Assembly (NCBI GenBank): GCA_015296065.1
Contig: DVDU01000149.1
Coordinates: forward strand, 1 to 53,176
DNA length: 53,176 nt
Source: Oscillatoriaceae cyanobacterium M33_DOE_052
GTDB lineage: Bacteria; Cyanobacteriota; Cyanobacteriia; Cyanobacteriales; Laspinemataceae
Direction: 5' to 3'
Shown here one piece after another: positions 34,500 through 45,500 of this stretch (position 1 is its first letter; each line of letters opens with the position of its first letter). Position numbers and translations under genes: made by a program. The notes beneath the pieces are model-generated. The model was not told where the DNA came from. It saw only the letters and a program-made list of their open reading frames with translations, and searched no databases.

Positions 34500-37058
34500 T
34501 TACCTCCTCTCATCATTGGCAGTTGAGTTTGTCCCCAACTGGCTCACTCCGCCGTCACACCGGATATTATTTAGCCCCGGATAACCACCTATATTAGCAG
34601 CAGTTGCCGCCGTGAGGATGATATCGCCTGATACCTCATCATACACCCATCCGTCCGCTTCAATAATCGGAGATGTCACAGTGGCGGTAACTGGCTTTTG
34701 CTCCGGTTTTTGGTGGCTGACGCTCCCTTGTATTGTCCCCAAAGGACGCATATCGTCCCAAAAAATATCGCTGAAAAAGGTATCGCTAGGACTGGGAGGC
34801 ACCCCGCCATATCCGGTGTACGCAAAACGGGATTTGTCCCCTTCCACATTACAACCTCGGGTGATGAGACTCTCGGCGTCCACGGGATTTGTATCTACAG
34901 TCAGAAGCGAGCCGATCGGGTCTATCTCCGGCGTCTGGATATTCACCACCCCATCAGGACCAAATGGAGAATTAGCAGTAATATATCTATCAAAAGTAGG
35001 AAAATATGTTTTAGTGGTGATGTTGATATTCCCCCCAGTCGCTATCACAGCATCAGCGGCGATCCTGCTCCTGTCTAAAACTAACAGTGTGTCCGTATCA
35101 ATTGTAATATTACCACCATTAGCTTCCTCTGTGGCAGTAGCGGTAATTTCACTATTTGTCTGCACCCACAAATTACTAGAATTTATGGTAATGTTGCCCT
35201 GGTTTCCCGCCACACTTGTCGCTTGGAGACTGCCACCGTCCCTCAACCTAATATCCCGAACATTTATCTCTAAATTCCCCGTATCCCCAGTACCTCTACT
35301 GCTGACCGTGACTTGCCCCCCATCTGTAACAGATAGCAAATCTGCTGTGATATTAATACTACCCGCCTTACCACTGGTGAGAGTTTCCGCTCTCAAGGTA
35401 CTAGGTTGCCCAAATTGGCTGCCGCTCACTTGAATTTCCGAAGCATTAATCGTGATATCCCCCGCATCACCACGTCCAGGGTCTCGACTTCTCGCCGATA
35501 CGGTGGCTCCGTCTAAAATTCTCAATACAGGTGTAGTAATCGTCAGATTTTGACTGTTGCCTGTGCCTCCAGTAGATGCGGATAAGCCAGCCGGAGACTT
35601 CGCATCGGTTGCGCCTCTAACTTCCAAATATTCAGTAGCCTTGACAATCAAATTGCCCCCAGAACCGGCACCATCAGTCTCACTTCTAACTTGACCATCA
35701 TCGATAATTAAGCGTACCGTGTTAATCGTTAAATTTCCCGCATTGCCTGCACCTTCTGTTTCGGTAAATAAACTGCTGACGTAATCGGGATCGTTGGGAG
35801 AAAAACCAACAACTTCTAATGACTCACTAGCATTGACCGTTAAATCTCCTGCATTTCCACCTGTAAACGTCTTAGTGGATACCTGCCCCCCATTTTCAAT
35901 GCGCAACTGTCTGGTGTCAATCGTTATAAAACCGGCGTTACCACTACCTTCTTTGTCCACTTGGGCAAAGATGCCGCTATCGGTGCTAACTACGATAGAA
36001 TCAGCCGCATTGATAGAGATATTGCCTGCATTTCCTTGGCTAAAAGTGGATGCGGAAATATATGAGCTATCCTCAAGAATCAAATTTTCTGCCTTGATTT
36101 CTATATTGCCTCCATTTTCATTCTCCACTGCTGTGGCGCTAATTGTGGAGCCTTGACTCAGTGTTACTTGTCTTCCTCTTACTTGAATAGAGCCACCTTG
36201 CCCATTTGCACTAACCCCAACACCGCCAGCAAGTGTGATATCGCGAAAGTTGGCGACTCCTTCATATCCGAAACTAAATCTATTGTTATTGTACTGAATT
36301 TTCACAAAACTGCTATCGCCTACCGCCCCTAATTCCATATTTCCTTGAGCTGCGCCAATATTTCGATTTTGCAAATTTAAATTGCCTCCTATTAATCCTA
36401 GTGTTTGTCCAAACAGTTTAGGGGCAAATAGAGTATATGAAGATGTTGCTGATGGCAAAATCACAATTGACCCGGGATTGGCTCCGAATTGCAAGCCGAG
36501 GGGGACGTTGACGCTGAGTAATGGTTCAGCTTGGGGATTGGTGGCGCTGAATTCTAGGCCATTTTCAAATATAATACTACTGGCAGTGGTGGCAATAAAC
36601 GACCCGTTGATATTTAAATTAGCATTATTGCCAAAAATAATGCCGTTGGGATTGAGTAAAAATAAGTTGGCATTACCGACAACCCCCAGGGTGCCATTAA
36701 TATTAGACGGGTTGCCCCCGGTGACGCGGGTGATGATGTTTTCTATGGTGGCGGGATTGGTGAAATTAACCGTTTGCCCGGTATCTATATTGAATTCTTG
36801 GAAACTGTGGAATAGGTTAACGCCGCGAGTAGCTCCCCCGCCGATTTCTAGGCGGTTACTGTTGGTTTGGTTAACGGTAGAGTATTCTGCCCCCAAGGTA
36901 CGATCGGGCGTAATTTGACCCCGCGCAGTTTCCGGCCATAAAACAGACAGTCCCCACCACAAAAAACCGATAAAAATCAGGATTTTGCGCCACTTCTTGG
37001 CAGGAAACGGCGTCATTAGCCACCACCTTTCCCACTGTTTTAGTCCTGCTTGCTGCAT
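34500..37058 (-). CDS. Two-partner-secretion exoprotein (FhaB/TpsA-like)
   Basis: A roughly 850-residue beta-helix exoprotein. The signal peptide lies at MTPFPAKKWRKILIFIGFLW..., followed by the TPS secretion domain (about 55-240 in this numbering) with GVNLFHSFQEFNI, NPNGIIFG and the GSFIATTASSI run. The rest is repeats of the form GNITINA...LVVKA typical of a right-handed helix, ending in a Cys-containing tail (ITRGCNVEGD, NNIRCDGGVSQL). The frame opens at a GTG at 37100; I use ATG 37058 with GGGGAGA upstream, but 37016 is plausible. A TpsB outer-membrane transporter is expected but absent from this window. Confidence 0.88.
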   Translation of the reverse strand: MQQAGLKQWERWWLMTPFPAKKWRKILIFIGFLWWGLSVLWPETARGQITPDRTLGAEYSTVNQTNSNRLEIGGGATRGVNLFHSFQEFNIDTGQTVNFTNPATIENIITRVTGGNPSNINGTLGVVGNANLFLLNPNGIIFGNNANLNINGSFIATTASSIIFENGLEFSATNPQAEPLLSVNVPLGLQFGANPGSIVILPSATSSYTLFAPKLFGQTLGLIGGNLNLQNRNIGAAQGNMELGAVGDSSFVKIQYNNNRFSFGYEGVANFRDITLAGGVGVSANGQGGSIQVRGRQVTLSQGSTISATAVENENGGNIEIKAENLILEDSSYISASTFSQGNAGNISINAADSIVVSTDSGIFAQVDKEGSGNAGFITIDTRQLRIENGGQVSTKTFTGGNAGDLTVNASESLEVVGFSPNDPDYVSSLFTETEGAGNAGNLTINTVRLIIDDGQVRSETDGAGSGGNLIVKATEYLEVRGATDAKSPAGLSASTGGTGNSQNLTITTPVLRILDGATVSARSRDPGRGDAGDITINASEIQVSGSQFGQPSTLRAETLTSGKAGSINITADLLSVTDGGQVTVSSRGTGDTGNLEINVRDIRLRDGGSLQATSVAGNQGNITINSSNLWVQTNSEITATATEEANGGNITIDTDTLLVLDRSRIAADAVIATGGNINITTKTYFPTFDRYITANSPFGPDGVVNIQTPEIDPIGSLLTVDTNPVDAESLITRGCNVEGDKSRFAYTGYGGVPPSPSDTFFSDIFWDDMRPLGTIQGSVSHQKPEQKPVTATVTSPIIEADGWVYDEVSGDIILTAATAANIGGYPGLNNIRCDGGVSQLGTNSTANDERR

Positions 37059-37151
37059 CTGCCAATTCTCCCCTATGAGTGGTATCATCTGATTATCCAC
37101 TTAAACCAGCATAATTTTACCAGCTTAAGCAAAATTTAAACATCTTGATTA

Positions 37152-37200
37152 GTCATTTGTCCCTTGTCAAAGGACAAATGACCAATGACAAAAGACCAAT
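37152..37200. repeat. GACAAATGACCAATG short repeat
   Basis: Inverted short units GTCATTTGTCCCTTGTC / AAAGGACAAATGACC, followed by GACCAATAACGAAATTATACC. The identical tail sits at 38020-38040 after the second paralogue. Confidence 0.75.
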
Positions 37201-37213
37201 AACGAAATTATAC

Positions 37214-37912
37214 CTAACTCCATTCTTCCGGCACTAACGGTTGTGAATCCAAGGGTGATAGTTCCATCAAAAACTCTTTTTCTTCTGGGGATAAATCTGG
37301 TTGAGTTTCTAAACTCGTGCGGAACTGCTCCAGTAATTTGAGCGCAGTCGAACGGATGGGATGTTCCGGTGGCAGTTGGGACAGTTCTTGTAAGGCTTGT
37401 TTTCTTACTTCGCCCATGCCTAAAATCCGCAAACACAGGGTTTCTGGTGTCGGCGGTAGCTCGTGAATGACGATAATAGCGCTGAGCAGTCCCTTGGGGA
37501 GAAAGTAAATCCCGCTCATCCAGTTTTCTAAGTCTAGGGTAGCACCAAAATCTGCTAATACGGCAGCGGACGCTGTAGGGGTGAAAATCCACAAGTGGGC
37601 TAATTCCGCTTCAGTGAGAGTCCGGTTTTCCTCAGTGGCGTTACCTTCTAATTCCTCATTGAGGTCTAATATTTTTACCAAGGAATTGCTAATTTCATGT
37701 GGTTTAACCGGATGGCTAAAGAATTCAAACGCTGCTGGAGTTGCCGCCAATCTGCCCAGCAATCCTAGGTGATTGGCAGCAGGGGCTTTTTCTGGATCTG
37801 GGGTAAAAAGTATGTCTATTTCTCGCTGTTCTGATTCCAGAGGTTCGTCAGCTTCTGTTTGGCCGAAAGGCTGGAAAATTGTTTTAAGATATTGACGATC
37901 GCCGTTGTGCAT
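37214..37912 (-). CDS. DUF4351/Rpn-type protein, shorter paralogue
   Basis: A 232-residue paralogue of the next gene: REIDILFTPDPEKAP, HLGLLGRLAATP, FGATLDLENWMSGIYFLPKGLLSAIIVIHELPPTPETL and the LSPEEKEFLMELSPL region all align. It ends soon after and lacks the Gln-rich linker and C-terminal DUF4351 part of the longer copy. Relatives are annotated as Rpn/PD-(D/E)XK-like proteins of unknown function, and the ExD motif region (REIDI) is present. The truncation may make it inactive or regulatory. Confidence 0.72.
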   Translation of the reverse strand: MHNGDRQYLKTIFQPFGQTEADEPLESEQREIDILFTPDPEKAPAANHLGLLGRLAATPAAFEFFSHPVKPHEISNSLVKILDLNEELEGNATEENRTLTEAELAHLWIFTPTASAAVLADFGATLDLENWMSGIYFLPKGLLSAIIVIHELPPTPETLCLRILGMGEVRKQALQELSQLPPEHPIRSTALKLLEQFRTSLETQPDLSPEEKEFLMELSPLDSQPLVPEEWS

Positions 37913-37963
37913 CAGTACATCTCCTCATTTGGTGGTTAATTGTATGATAAATAGGAACTTTTT

Positions 37964-38028
37964 GTCATTAGTCCTTGGTCATTAGTCCCTTGTCAAAGGA
38001 CAAATGACCAAGGACAAAAGACCAATAA
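37964..38028. repeat. GTCATTAGTCC short repeat
   Basis: Tandem GTCATTAGTCC and GACAAATGACCAAGG units between the paralogues, followed by the same GACCAATAACGAAATTATACC tail seen after copy one; the tail contains the stop codon of the second paralogue. Confidence 0.75.
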
Positions 38029-38033
38029 CGAAA

Positions 38034-38969
38034 TTATACCCCATCCTCACGGTCAAACCGAGCTAAAAGCTGCTCGCGGGATAGCTGCCAAATCAACTGG
38101 GTTCGCTCCAAGGTGGGAATTTCGATTAACGCCTCGATAATTTGAGCTAACTCAGCATCCACCGAACCAAACTTCACTTGCAGCATACTTTCCACCAGCA
38201 ACCGCTGTTCTTGTTGAACGCCTTGTTGGATACCCTGTTGGATACCCTGTTGGATGCCTTCTTCCTTAGCCTTTTGTAACTGTTGTAAATACAAGGGTGA
38301 TAGTTCCATAATTAACTCCCTCTCCTCTGGGGCTAAATTTTGTCGAGCTTCTAACATCGCACGCAGGTTATACAGCAATTCTAGCGTAGTTTCTCGCGTG
38401 GGGTTATCTGGTGGTAGTTGATACAGTTCTTGCAGGGCTTGTTTTTGGACTTTGCCCGTGCCTAAAATCCGCAACCACAGGGTTTCTGGTGTTGGCGGTA
38501 GTTGGTGGATGACGATAATAGCGCTAAGCAGTCCCTTGGCGAGAAAGTAAACGCCCCTCATCCAGTTTTCTAGGTCGAGGGTAGCCCCAAACTCGGCTAA
38601 GACGGCGGTGGATGCTGTGGGGGTGAGAACCCACAACCGGGGTGATTCCGCTGGAGTGAGCCGCCTTTTTTCCCGGATGGCTTGGCGTTCAAATTCTGCC
38701 TCAATGTCGAATACTTTCACCAGGCATCGGCGAATTTCTTTGGGTTTGACGGGATTGCTAAATGGTTCAAAGAGTGCAGGAGTTGTGGCCAATCTTCCCA
38801 ATAAGCCTAGGTGACTGGCAGCGGCGACGTTTTCCGGGTTGGGCGTAAAGAAAATGTCGATTTCCCGCCGTTCTGATACCATTGTCTTGCTGGTTTCAAT
38901 TTGGCCTAATTGTTTTAATAGCTCCTGGATGTATTGTTTGGTGAATTGGTCGTAAATAAATCGAGTCAT
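38034..38969 (-). CDS. DUF4351/Rpn-type protein, full-length paralogue
   Basis: A 311-residue protein. N-terminal nuclease-like core about 1-215 (REIDIFFTPNPENV, HLGLLGRLATTP, NWMRGVYFLAKGLLSAIIVIH), then a Gln/Gly repeat EGIQQGIQQGIQQGVQQEQ (about 234-252) as a flexible linker, then a DUF4351 helix bundle (LVESMLQVKFGSVDAEL...LIWQLSREQLLARF). Such proteins are abundant in cyanobacteria and related to transposase/Rpn recombination nucleases; activity here is unproven. It is tandem with the shorter copy downstream. Confidence 0.78.
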   Translation of the reverse strand: MTRFIYDQFTKQYIQELLKQLGQIETSKTMVSERREIDIFFTPNPENVAAASHLGLLGRLATTPALFEPFSNPVKPKEIRRCLVKVFDIEAEFERQAIREKRRLTPAESPRLWVLTPTASTAVLAEFGATLDLENWMRGVYFLAKGLLSAIIVIHQLPPTPETLWLRILGTGKVQKQALQELYQLPPDNPTRETTLELLYNLRAMLEARQNLAPEERELIMELSPLYLQQLQKAKEEGIQQGIQQGIQQGVQQEQRLLVESMLQVKFGSVDAELAQIIEALIEIPTLERTQLIWQLSREQLLARFDREDGV

Positions 38970-39526
38970 TGGGGTTTAATTTTATCTGGGATAATTATAG
39001 CATATGATGTCAGTAAAAAAACAAATTAATATTATTTTTATATTTTGGTTTCCAGTATTCATTATACCCATAACGGACGAAGCGAAAGCGCATTGTAGGG
39101 GCGAAGCACCCGCCCCAAGAGATTATTCGTTTTACCAGACGCTTTATGAGCGGGTGCTTCGCCCTTATTTACTCCGCCGGGTAGTTCCGGTTTCTGAGCC
39201 TGAGACGAAAACTTAATGCGAGAAACCCGGTTTCTCAGTCCCAGCCAAGGGCGAAGCACCCGCGTTGAGAGATTGTTCATTTCCCCAGGAATATCTGGCG
39301 CGGGTGCTTCGCCCCTACAACTCTTACATTATGCCCTGTCCCTTGTGGGAAATCAAGGGACAAGGGACAAAGGACTAATGACAAATGACTGAATTTTTCC
39401 CCGTGTGGTGGGGCACGGCGTGATTAAGATTGTTTGTGAAACCCAAATATTAACGATGCCGTGCCCCTACAGGTTATGGATAATTTATTAGTCGGGTGGG
39501 CACTGCCCACCCGACTTGTCCCTTGA
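38970..39526. repeat. Repeat-rich intergenic region
   Basis: No gene supported. It contains two hairpin units of the GTAGGGGCGAAGCACCCGC family (about 39095-39168 and 39246-39317), a GAGAAACCCGGTTTCTC palindrome (39220-39236), a GACAAAGGACTAATG repeat (39355-39389), a GTGGGGCACGGCG / GCCGTGCCCCTAC unit (about 39408-39471) and GGGTGGGCACTGCCCACCC (39495-39513). At least five repeat families are packed between convergently oriented neighbours. Confidence 0.7.
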
Positions 39527-42500
39527 CTAAGCCAGTTTAATCACCCACGCATCTTTACCTCCTTTATTGGTGTTTTGTAAATTGCCGGTGGTGTCGCCGG
39601 TGAGATAAATCCCGCTGCTGGTTAATATCATGTCATTCACGATATCTGTGGCGGCGGTTCCTAGTTGCTGTTTCCACTGGAGGGCACCGTTGAGGTTGTA
39701 TTTGGCGAGGAAGATATCGTCAGCGCCAAATTGGCTGGTGGCTAATTTGCCTTGGGTGCGTCCGGCGAGGTAAACGTTACCCAAACTGTCGGCTACTACT
39801 TTGGTGGCACTGTCGGCATTTGTTGTGCCTAATAGTCGCTTCCAGTTGACGGCGCCAGTGGTGCTGTTTAATTGGGCAACCCAGGCATCGCCATTGCCGT
39901 AGTAGGTGCCGCCGAAACCGGACCTGTCGCCGTGAATTCCCTTCCACCAAGCATCCCGATCGCCTACCCAGTCATCGGCACTACCGGCATAGGTTTCGCC
40001 TAACCAGCCAAAGGTTTGACCACCAATATAAACGCGCCCGTTGTTATCCACGGCAACGCTACGGGCAACATCCACCGCAGTGGTTCCTAACTGGGTTTGC
40101 CATTGCAAATTGCCACTGCTGTCTAACTGGGCAACCCAGGCATCTCCATCGCCTTCGCGGGTTCCGGCTAAGGAGCCTTTGGTTTCGCCGGTGATGTAAA
40201 TGTTGCCGTTGTTATCTACCGCAATTCCCAAGGCTTCGTCTTCATCGGCGGTGCCGAATTGCTTCACCCAGGTTTGGATGCCATCGCTGTCGTATTTGGC
40301 AACCCAAGCATCGGTGGCGCCTTGGTTGGTGCCGTTGATGTTGCCTGTGGTGCCTCCGGTAACGTACAGACTGCCGTCATTGCCAATGGTTAAGGCACCG
40401 TTGGTGATGTCATAACCGGCACTACCGAGGGGTTTTTGCCATTGTTGGTTGCCGTTGCTGTCGTATTTGGCAATCCAGCTATTTGATGAGTTGCCACTCC
40501 ATCCGAGAACGTATAAATTATCGGCACTATCTAGGGCAATCTGTTTGGCTTCATCATTGCTGGCGGTTCCCAGTTGAATCTGCCAGAGTTGGCTACCGCT
40601 GCTGTTGCGCTTGGCGATAAAGGCATCGCTGCCACCGCTATTGGTGCCACCGAAGTTGCCGGTAGTGTGCCCGACGGTGTAAGTGTTGCCTGCACTATCT
40701 ACGGCAATGCTATTGGCAATGTCATTGGCTGAGGTGCCAAACTGTTGCCGCGACTGTAAGGATTGAGTTTCATTGTCGAGAATCTTCAACTGTGCGTAAT
40801 ACGTGCCACTCATCGCATAGTTGGGATTGCTCTTTAAGTAGATATCGACAATTTCATTTTCTTCGAGTTCACTGTCATCAATGGGATTGATGTCAATGGC
40901 GATGGAAGATTGACCAGCCGGAATCGTGATGCTTTCTGGGATAGCTTCATAATCGATCCCGTTTTTGGCTTTATGCCACCACCAGGGAGAAATCCAGTAA
41001 TCCACTGTTAACGGATTGCTGGTGTCCCCCGTGCGGCTAATGGTGAATTGACCAGGGTCGCCGTATTCGGAGGCTTGGTTATCGCTGCCGGTAATCTGGA
41101 CGGTGGGTTTATCGTCATTATCCACAAGAGTCACGGGAATCCGATCCCAAATCCGACCGTGACGGTTTATAAAAGTATAGGTTGGATCTGGGGTCAGGGT
41201 CACTTCTACCGTCTCGTCCCCTTCCACTTCACTATCATCAATTGGGATGAGCGTGAAAGAGACATCATGTTGACCCGCAGGAATGGTAATGCTTCCGGGG
41301 AGTTCTTCGTAGTCCTCTCCATTGGTTGCGGTTCCTGGCAGGGAGTAATAGACGGTTAAATCTTCTGCCAAACTGCCGATGCGACGCAACAGGAAGATTT
41401 CGTCATTTCGAGATTCCGAGGCATAGGATTCTTGATGGAAATTCGTCGGTTGACCGGTGTACCATTCTGCGTGAAGCTGTAATTGCGGGGTTTCATTGTC
41501 CCAAATTACCACCGTATCCAGGTTTTTGGTGGTGCTGATTTCATAGCCATCACCTTCGGCAAGTTTCAGCCTCACGGTTTCTGGCCATTCTGCTTCTGTG
41601 TCTTCCAGAGAGGTAATGGTCAAGGTGATGGAAGATTCACCCGCCGGAATGGTGATGCTGGTGGGAATTGTTTTGTAGTCGGTGCCCGAAACTGCTTGCG
41701 GACGAGACCAATGGATTGACGGTTCGATGGTGAAATTCACCGTCATCGGATTGGTGGTATCTCCCGTGCGGGTAAAGGTGAATTCGCCAGTGTCGCTGCC
41801 TTCTGTGGCATCCGGGTCCGTGGCGTCGATGGTGACGATAACCGGATTCACATCAACGCTGACCGTGACTGGGGTTGCCACTGTGACTTTGCCATCGGTG
41901 AGGGTGGCGGTAAATGCCGGTTGTGCGTTACCGACGGTGGTGGGGGTCCACAGAATTGCTTCACCCGCCGATAAGGTGGTGACACCCGCTGTTACAGGTT
42001 GACCGTTTTTGGTGGGAACGTCGGATCCGACGGTTTGGATGCGGAAGGTGAGAGCGTCGCCATCTGCATCAGTGGCACCCGTCGCCGCTACCAAGTCGGC
42101 GTGAGTTAGGGTAAATCCGGCGTTTTCTGTGGCACCGGTGAGCCTGACGCTGGTGGTGGTGACGGTGGGTGCATCATTGACAGCGATGCCTTTGAGATTG
42201 ATTGTGCCTGTTAATGCCGGAGTAAAATCATCGGTAATCGCAACGGCAATGCTGACATCTTGGTTAAAGTTTGGAGTGGGTACAAACTGCAAATCTGCTA
42301 GGGCCGCATTCACATCCGCAACTGCACCATTAGCCGTCCAAACGCCGGTGGTGGGATTATATTGGCCGGTTCCGCCTCCTGTGGTCAACACCCCAGCCGC
42401 AGGATTGGACAGGGTGAGGGTGACGGTGGTTTCGCCATCGGGGTCACTCACAACGATATCGCTGAGATTGAGAGCAGTGTCCTCGGTGTAGGTCAGATTT

Positions 42501-45500
42501 AGGGTTTGATTGGGTGGTGTGGGTGTAGATGTGCGATTCGGATTCACCTGTCCGATAATCAGGTCATCTAAACCAAACCCATCAAATCGTGTGTTGGTAA
42601 AGGTTATGGCTGTTAACGGTTTGTCGGTGTCGGTAACTCCAAAGAAAACTGCCGAACCAGAATTGCGATAAATTTGGTGCTGGTGAGGCACAGGTAAATT
42701 TTCTGATGTGCCGTCTTCATGGTGCAGGGTGAGCATAAGCTGACCACCCAAATCCCCCGCATCGGTCAAAGTGAACCCAACCGCAGATTGCGGCGTGTCG
42801 AAATCAAGGGTAAAGGTGCGCGAAGGATGATAGTGGAATAAAGATTTATTCCCCGAAATCGGATAGGTGCCATCGCCGTTATAGTTGCCGGTGGAAAAGT
42901 CGCGAATGCTGGTCACGCCGGAAATGGTTGCGGTTTCGCTGCCAAAGGTTAAGCTGCTGGGAGTTTCGCGATCGACAAAACTCTCGAAGTCTTCGGTTTC
43001 AACGTTGATAAGGTTGGCGAGGAAGGCATTTCGCGCATTATCCACATTGGGAGTGTTAGTTAGCACTCCATGATTCCCGTTGGGGTTGAAGTCTTCGCCG
43101 AAGTACGTCCATGTCCAGTTGTAGCTGGGGTTTTCTATGGGTGGATTGGAGAATGTCCAGTTGAGGATATCGTGATTTTCCCATGCTGCGGATGCGGCTG
43201 CGGTAAACCCAACCCAGGCTTTGCCGTTATCCAAATTTAAGGTATTCCCTAAATCCACTGGCACGGTTAAAACCGGGGTAGATAGGTCATCCATGAAAAT
43301 TTGCAGAGTGCCGGGGATGTATTTCACCTTAACTGTGTGGACTTCCCCATCGGACATATTGGGTATCATGCTCGTGACACCCAAAGGCGTGATGCCAACA
43401 CTGTTTCGTCCTGTGCCGCCGGTGTGAACGCTCAGATGATTGCCACTGGGGTCATGGGTGCCGGGTTCGTCGTTATCATAGGTATCGAATTCCACCGCGA
43501 GGCTATTGTAGATGCCGCTATAGCCAAGCGTTCCTCCCCCACCACCGATCGCAGTGGCACTGCTATTTTGAATGACAAAAGCAAAGCCATCTCCACCGGA
43601 GCCTCCCAAATCGTTAATCTGGAATTGAAACGTAGTCTCAAAACCATCTTCCACCGATTGCGGTGTTGCGTGCCACACCGCTCCAGCTTGAGAGCCGCTT
43701 GTCCGGTTCTTCGGGGTCAGGCGGATTGTGTCGCCAAGTTGAGCAGTGCTACCGATGAGGTTGAGTCCTGCTAGGGAGCTAAAGTCTTCATAATTTAACT
43801 CGGTGACAGGGACAACCCACACGTCATCAATGACAAACCCTTTGACACTATTGGCAGCATCTCCCTGGAATGACAGGGTGGTGCTGTTGCTGTCGGCAGT
43901 AAAGGTAGCAGTATATTTGACAAACTGCATATTGTTACGAGTTGCCGGGATATCGTGGGTCAGAGTAGTTGAGAGCAGAGAATTGTTACCCGTAACGTCG
44001 ATATATCCTGTGGAAGCAGCAGAATTTGGATCGTGGGCATACCAGAAACTTAGCTCGTAAGTTTTCCCGACTTCAGTGGCAAAATTTTGGGAAATCTTGG
44101 TGGCATCATCCAAGGATATCGTTTGGTCAAACCCATCAGGGTTAGATGTGCCCGATACCCCATTCCATGTCTGATTAATCAGTTCTGCGTAACCATTGGC
44201 AACTGACCAATTAAAGCCTGCGGGTACTGTGTTCGGCCACAAATATGCCCAATGGCCACTGACATCAACAGCTTCAAAGTCGCCATTCTGGATGAGGTTA
44301 GTGGGTTCGTCGCTAATTATTGGCCCGATGTTGACAAAGGTGTTTTTGGACACCCAGGCGTCATAATTGCCAGCGTTGGTGTTGGCTAAGGACCCGGTGG
44401 TGTTGCCAGTGGTGTAGATGTTGCCGGAGCGATCGACCTTGATATCTTGAACCATATCATCATTGGCGGTAGCGATGATGCGGGTGGTGAGCTGGTTGCC
44501 AGCACTGTCAAACGTCATCACAAAAGTATCGTTACTGCCAAAATGCGGTTGACCGTTGAGAGACCCTTGGGTGGTGCCAGTGAGATAGACAATGCCATTT
44601 TTATCCACAGTGACACCCCAAGCGCGATCGTCCCCTGCGGTTCCCAGTTGTTCCGTCCACAGTTGAGTGCCGTTGGGGTCGTATTTCACCAAGAAGGCAT
44701 CTTGACGTCCGGCATTGGTGTTGCCGTTCAGGTTGCCTTCAGTGGTGCCGGAGAGGTAGATATTACCATCCTTGTCAAGGGCAACTTGAACGTTGCGGCG
44801 ATATTCTCCGCCCACATTGGGGATGTAAACGTAACCATCAGCCGCAGGGGTTCCCAGTTGTTCCGTCCAGAGTTTGACGCCAGCAGCGTTAAACTTCGTC
44901 AGGAACACATCGGTACTGCCAGCATTGGTGTTGCCATCGAGAGAACCAGTGGTGACGCCAGCAACGTAAACGTTTCCAGCAGCATCTGTCACCACAGAAC
45001 GCCCCATGTCTTCACCTGTAGAGCCGATAGTTTGCTGCCAAATCAGATTGCCATTGCTGTCGTATTTGGCAAGTAAGGCATCCGCAGGACTTCCTGTTGA
45101 CCAAGGCTGAGAATAACCCGCAATATACACATTACCGGCAGTATCGACGTTAACACCACTCGCCCACTCATGGGCAGCAGTGCCAATCAATTGACTCCAC
45201 AGTTGATTACCGTCACTATCCCATTTGGTTAGAGTGATATCGCCGCTGCCATTCTGACCGGGGCCATCATCGTAACCCACAGTATAGATATTGCCCGAGG
45301 CGTCATTAGCGATGCCGTTGTAGTAGTCAAAGCCGGTAGAACCGGGTTGGCGCGTCCAGAGTTTATTGCCGAGAGCGTCGTATTTGGTGAGGAAGGGGGT
45401 CAGCAAAGTTAGCATTAATGCCGCTGGCGTTGATGTTGCCATCCAGAGACCCGTTAGTGCCACCAGCAATATACACATTACCATCATTATCCACCACAAC

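Noticed and set aside
34612-36918. Plus-strand ORFs inside the exoprotein gene
   Set aside because: They are antisense shadows of the repetitive beta-helix coding sequence.
40200-43800. Plus-strand ORFs opposite the giant gene
   Set aside because: They are shadows of the repetitive coding strand; no start signals or domains.
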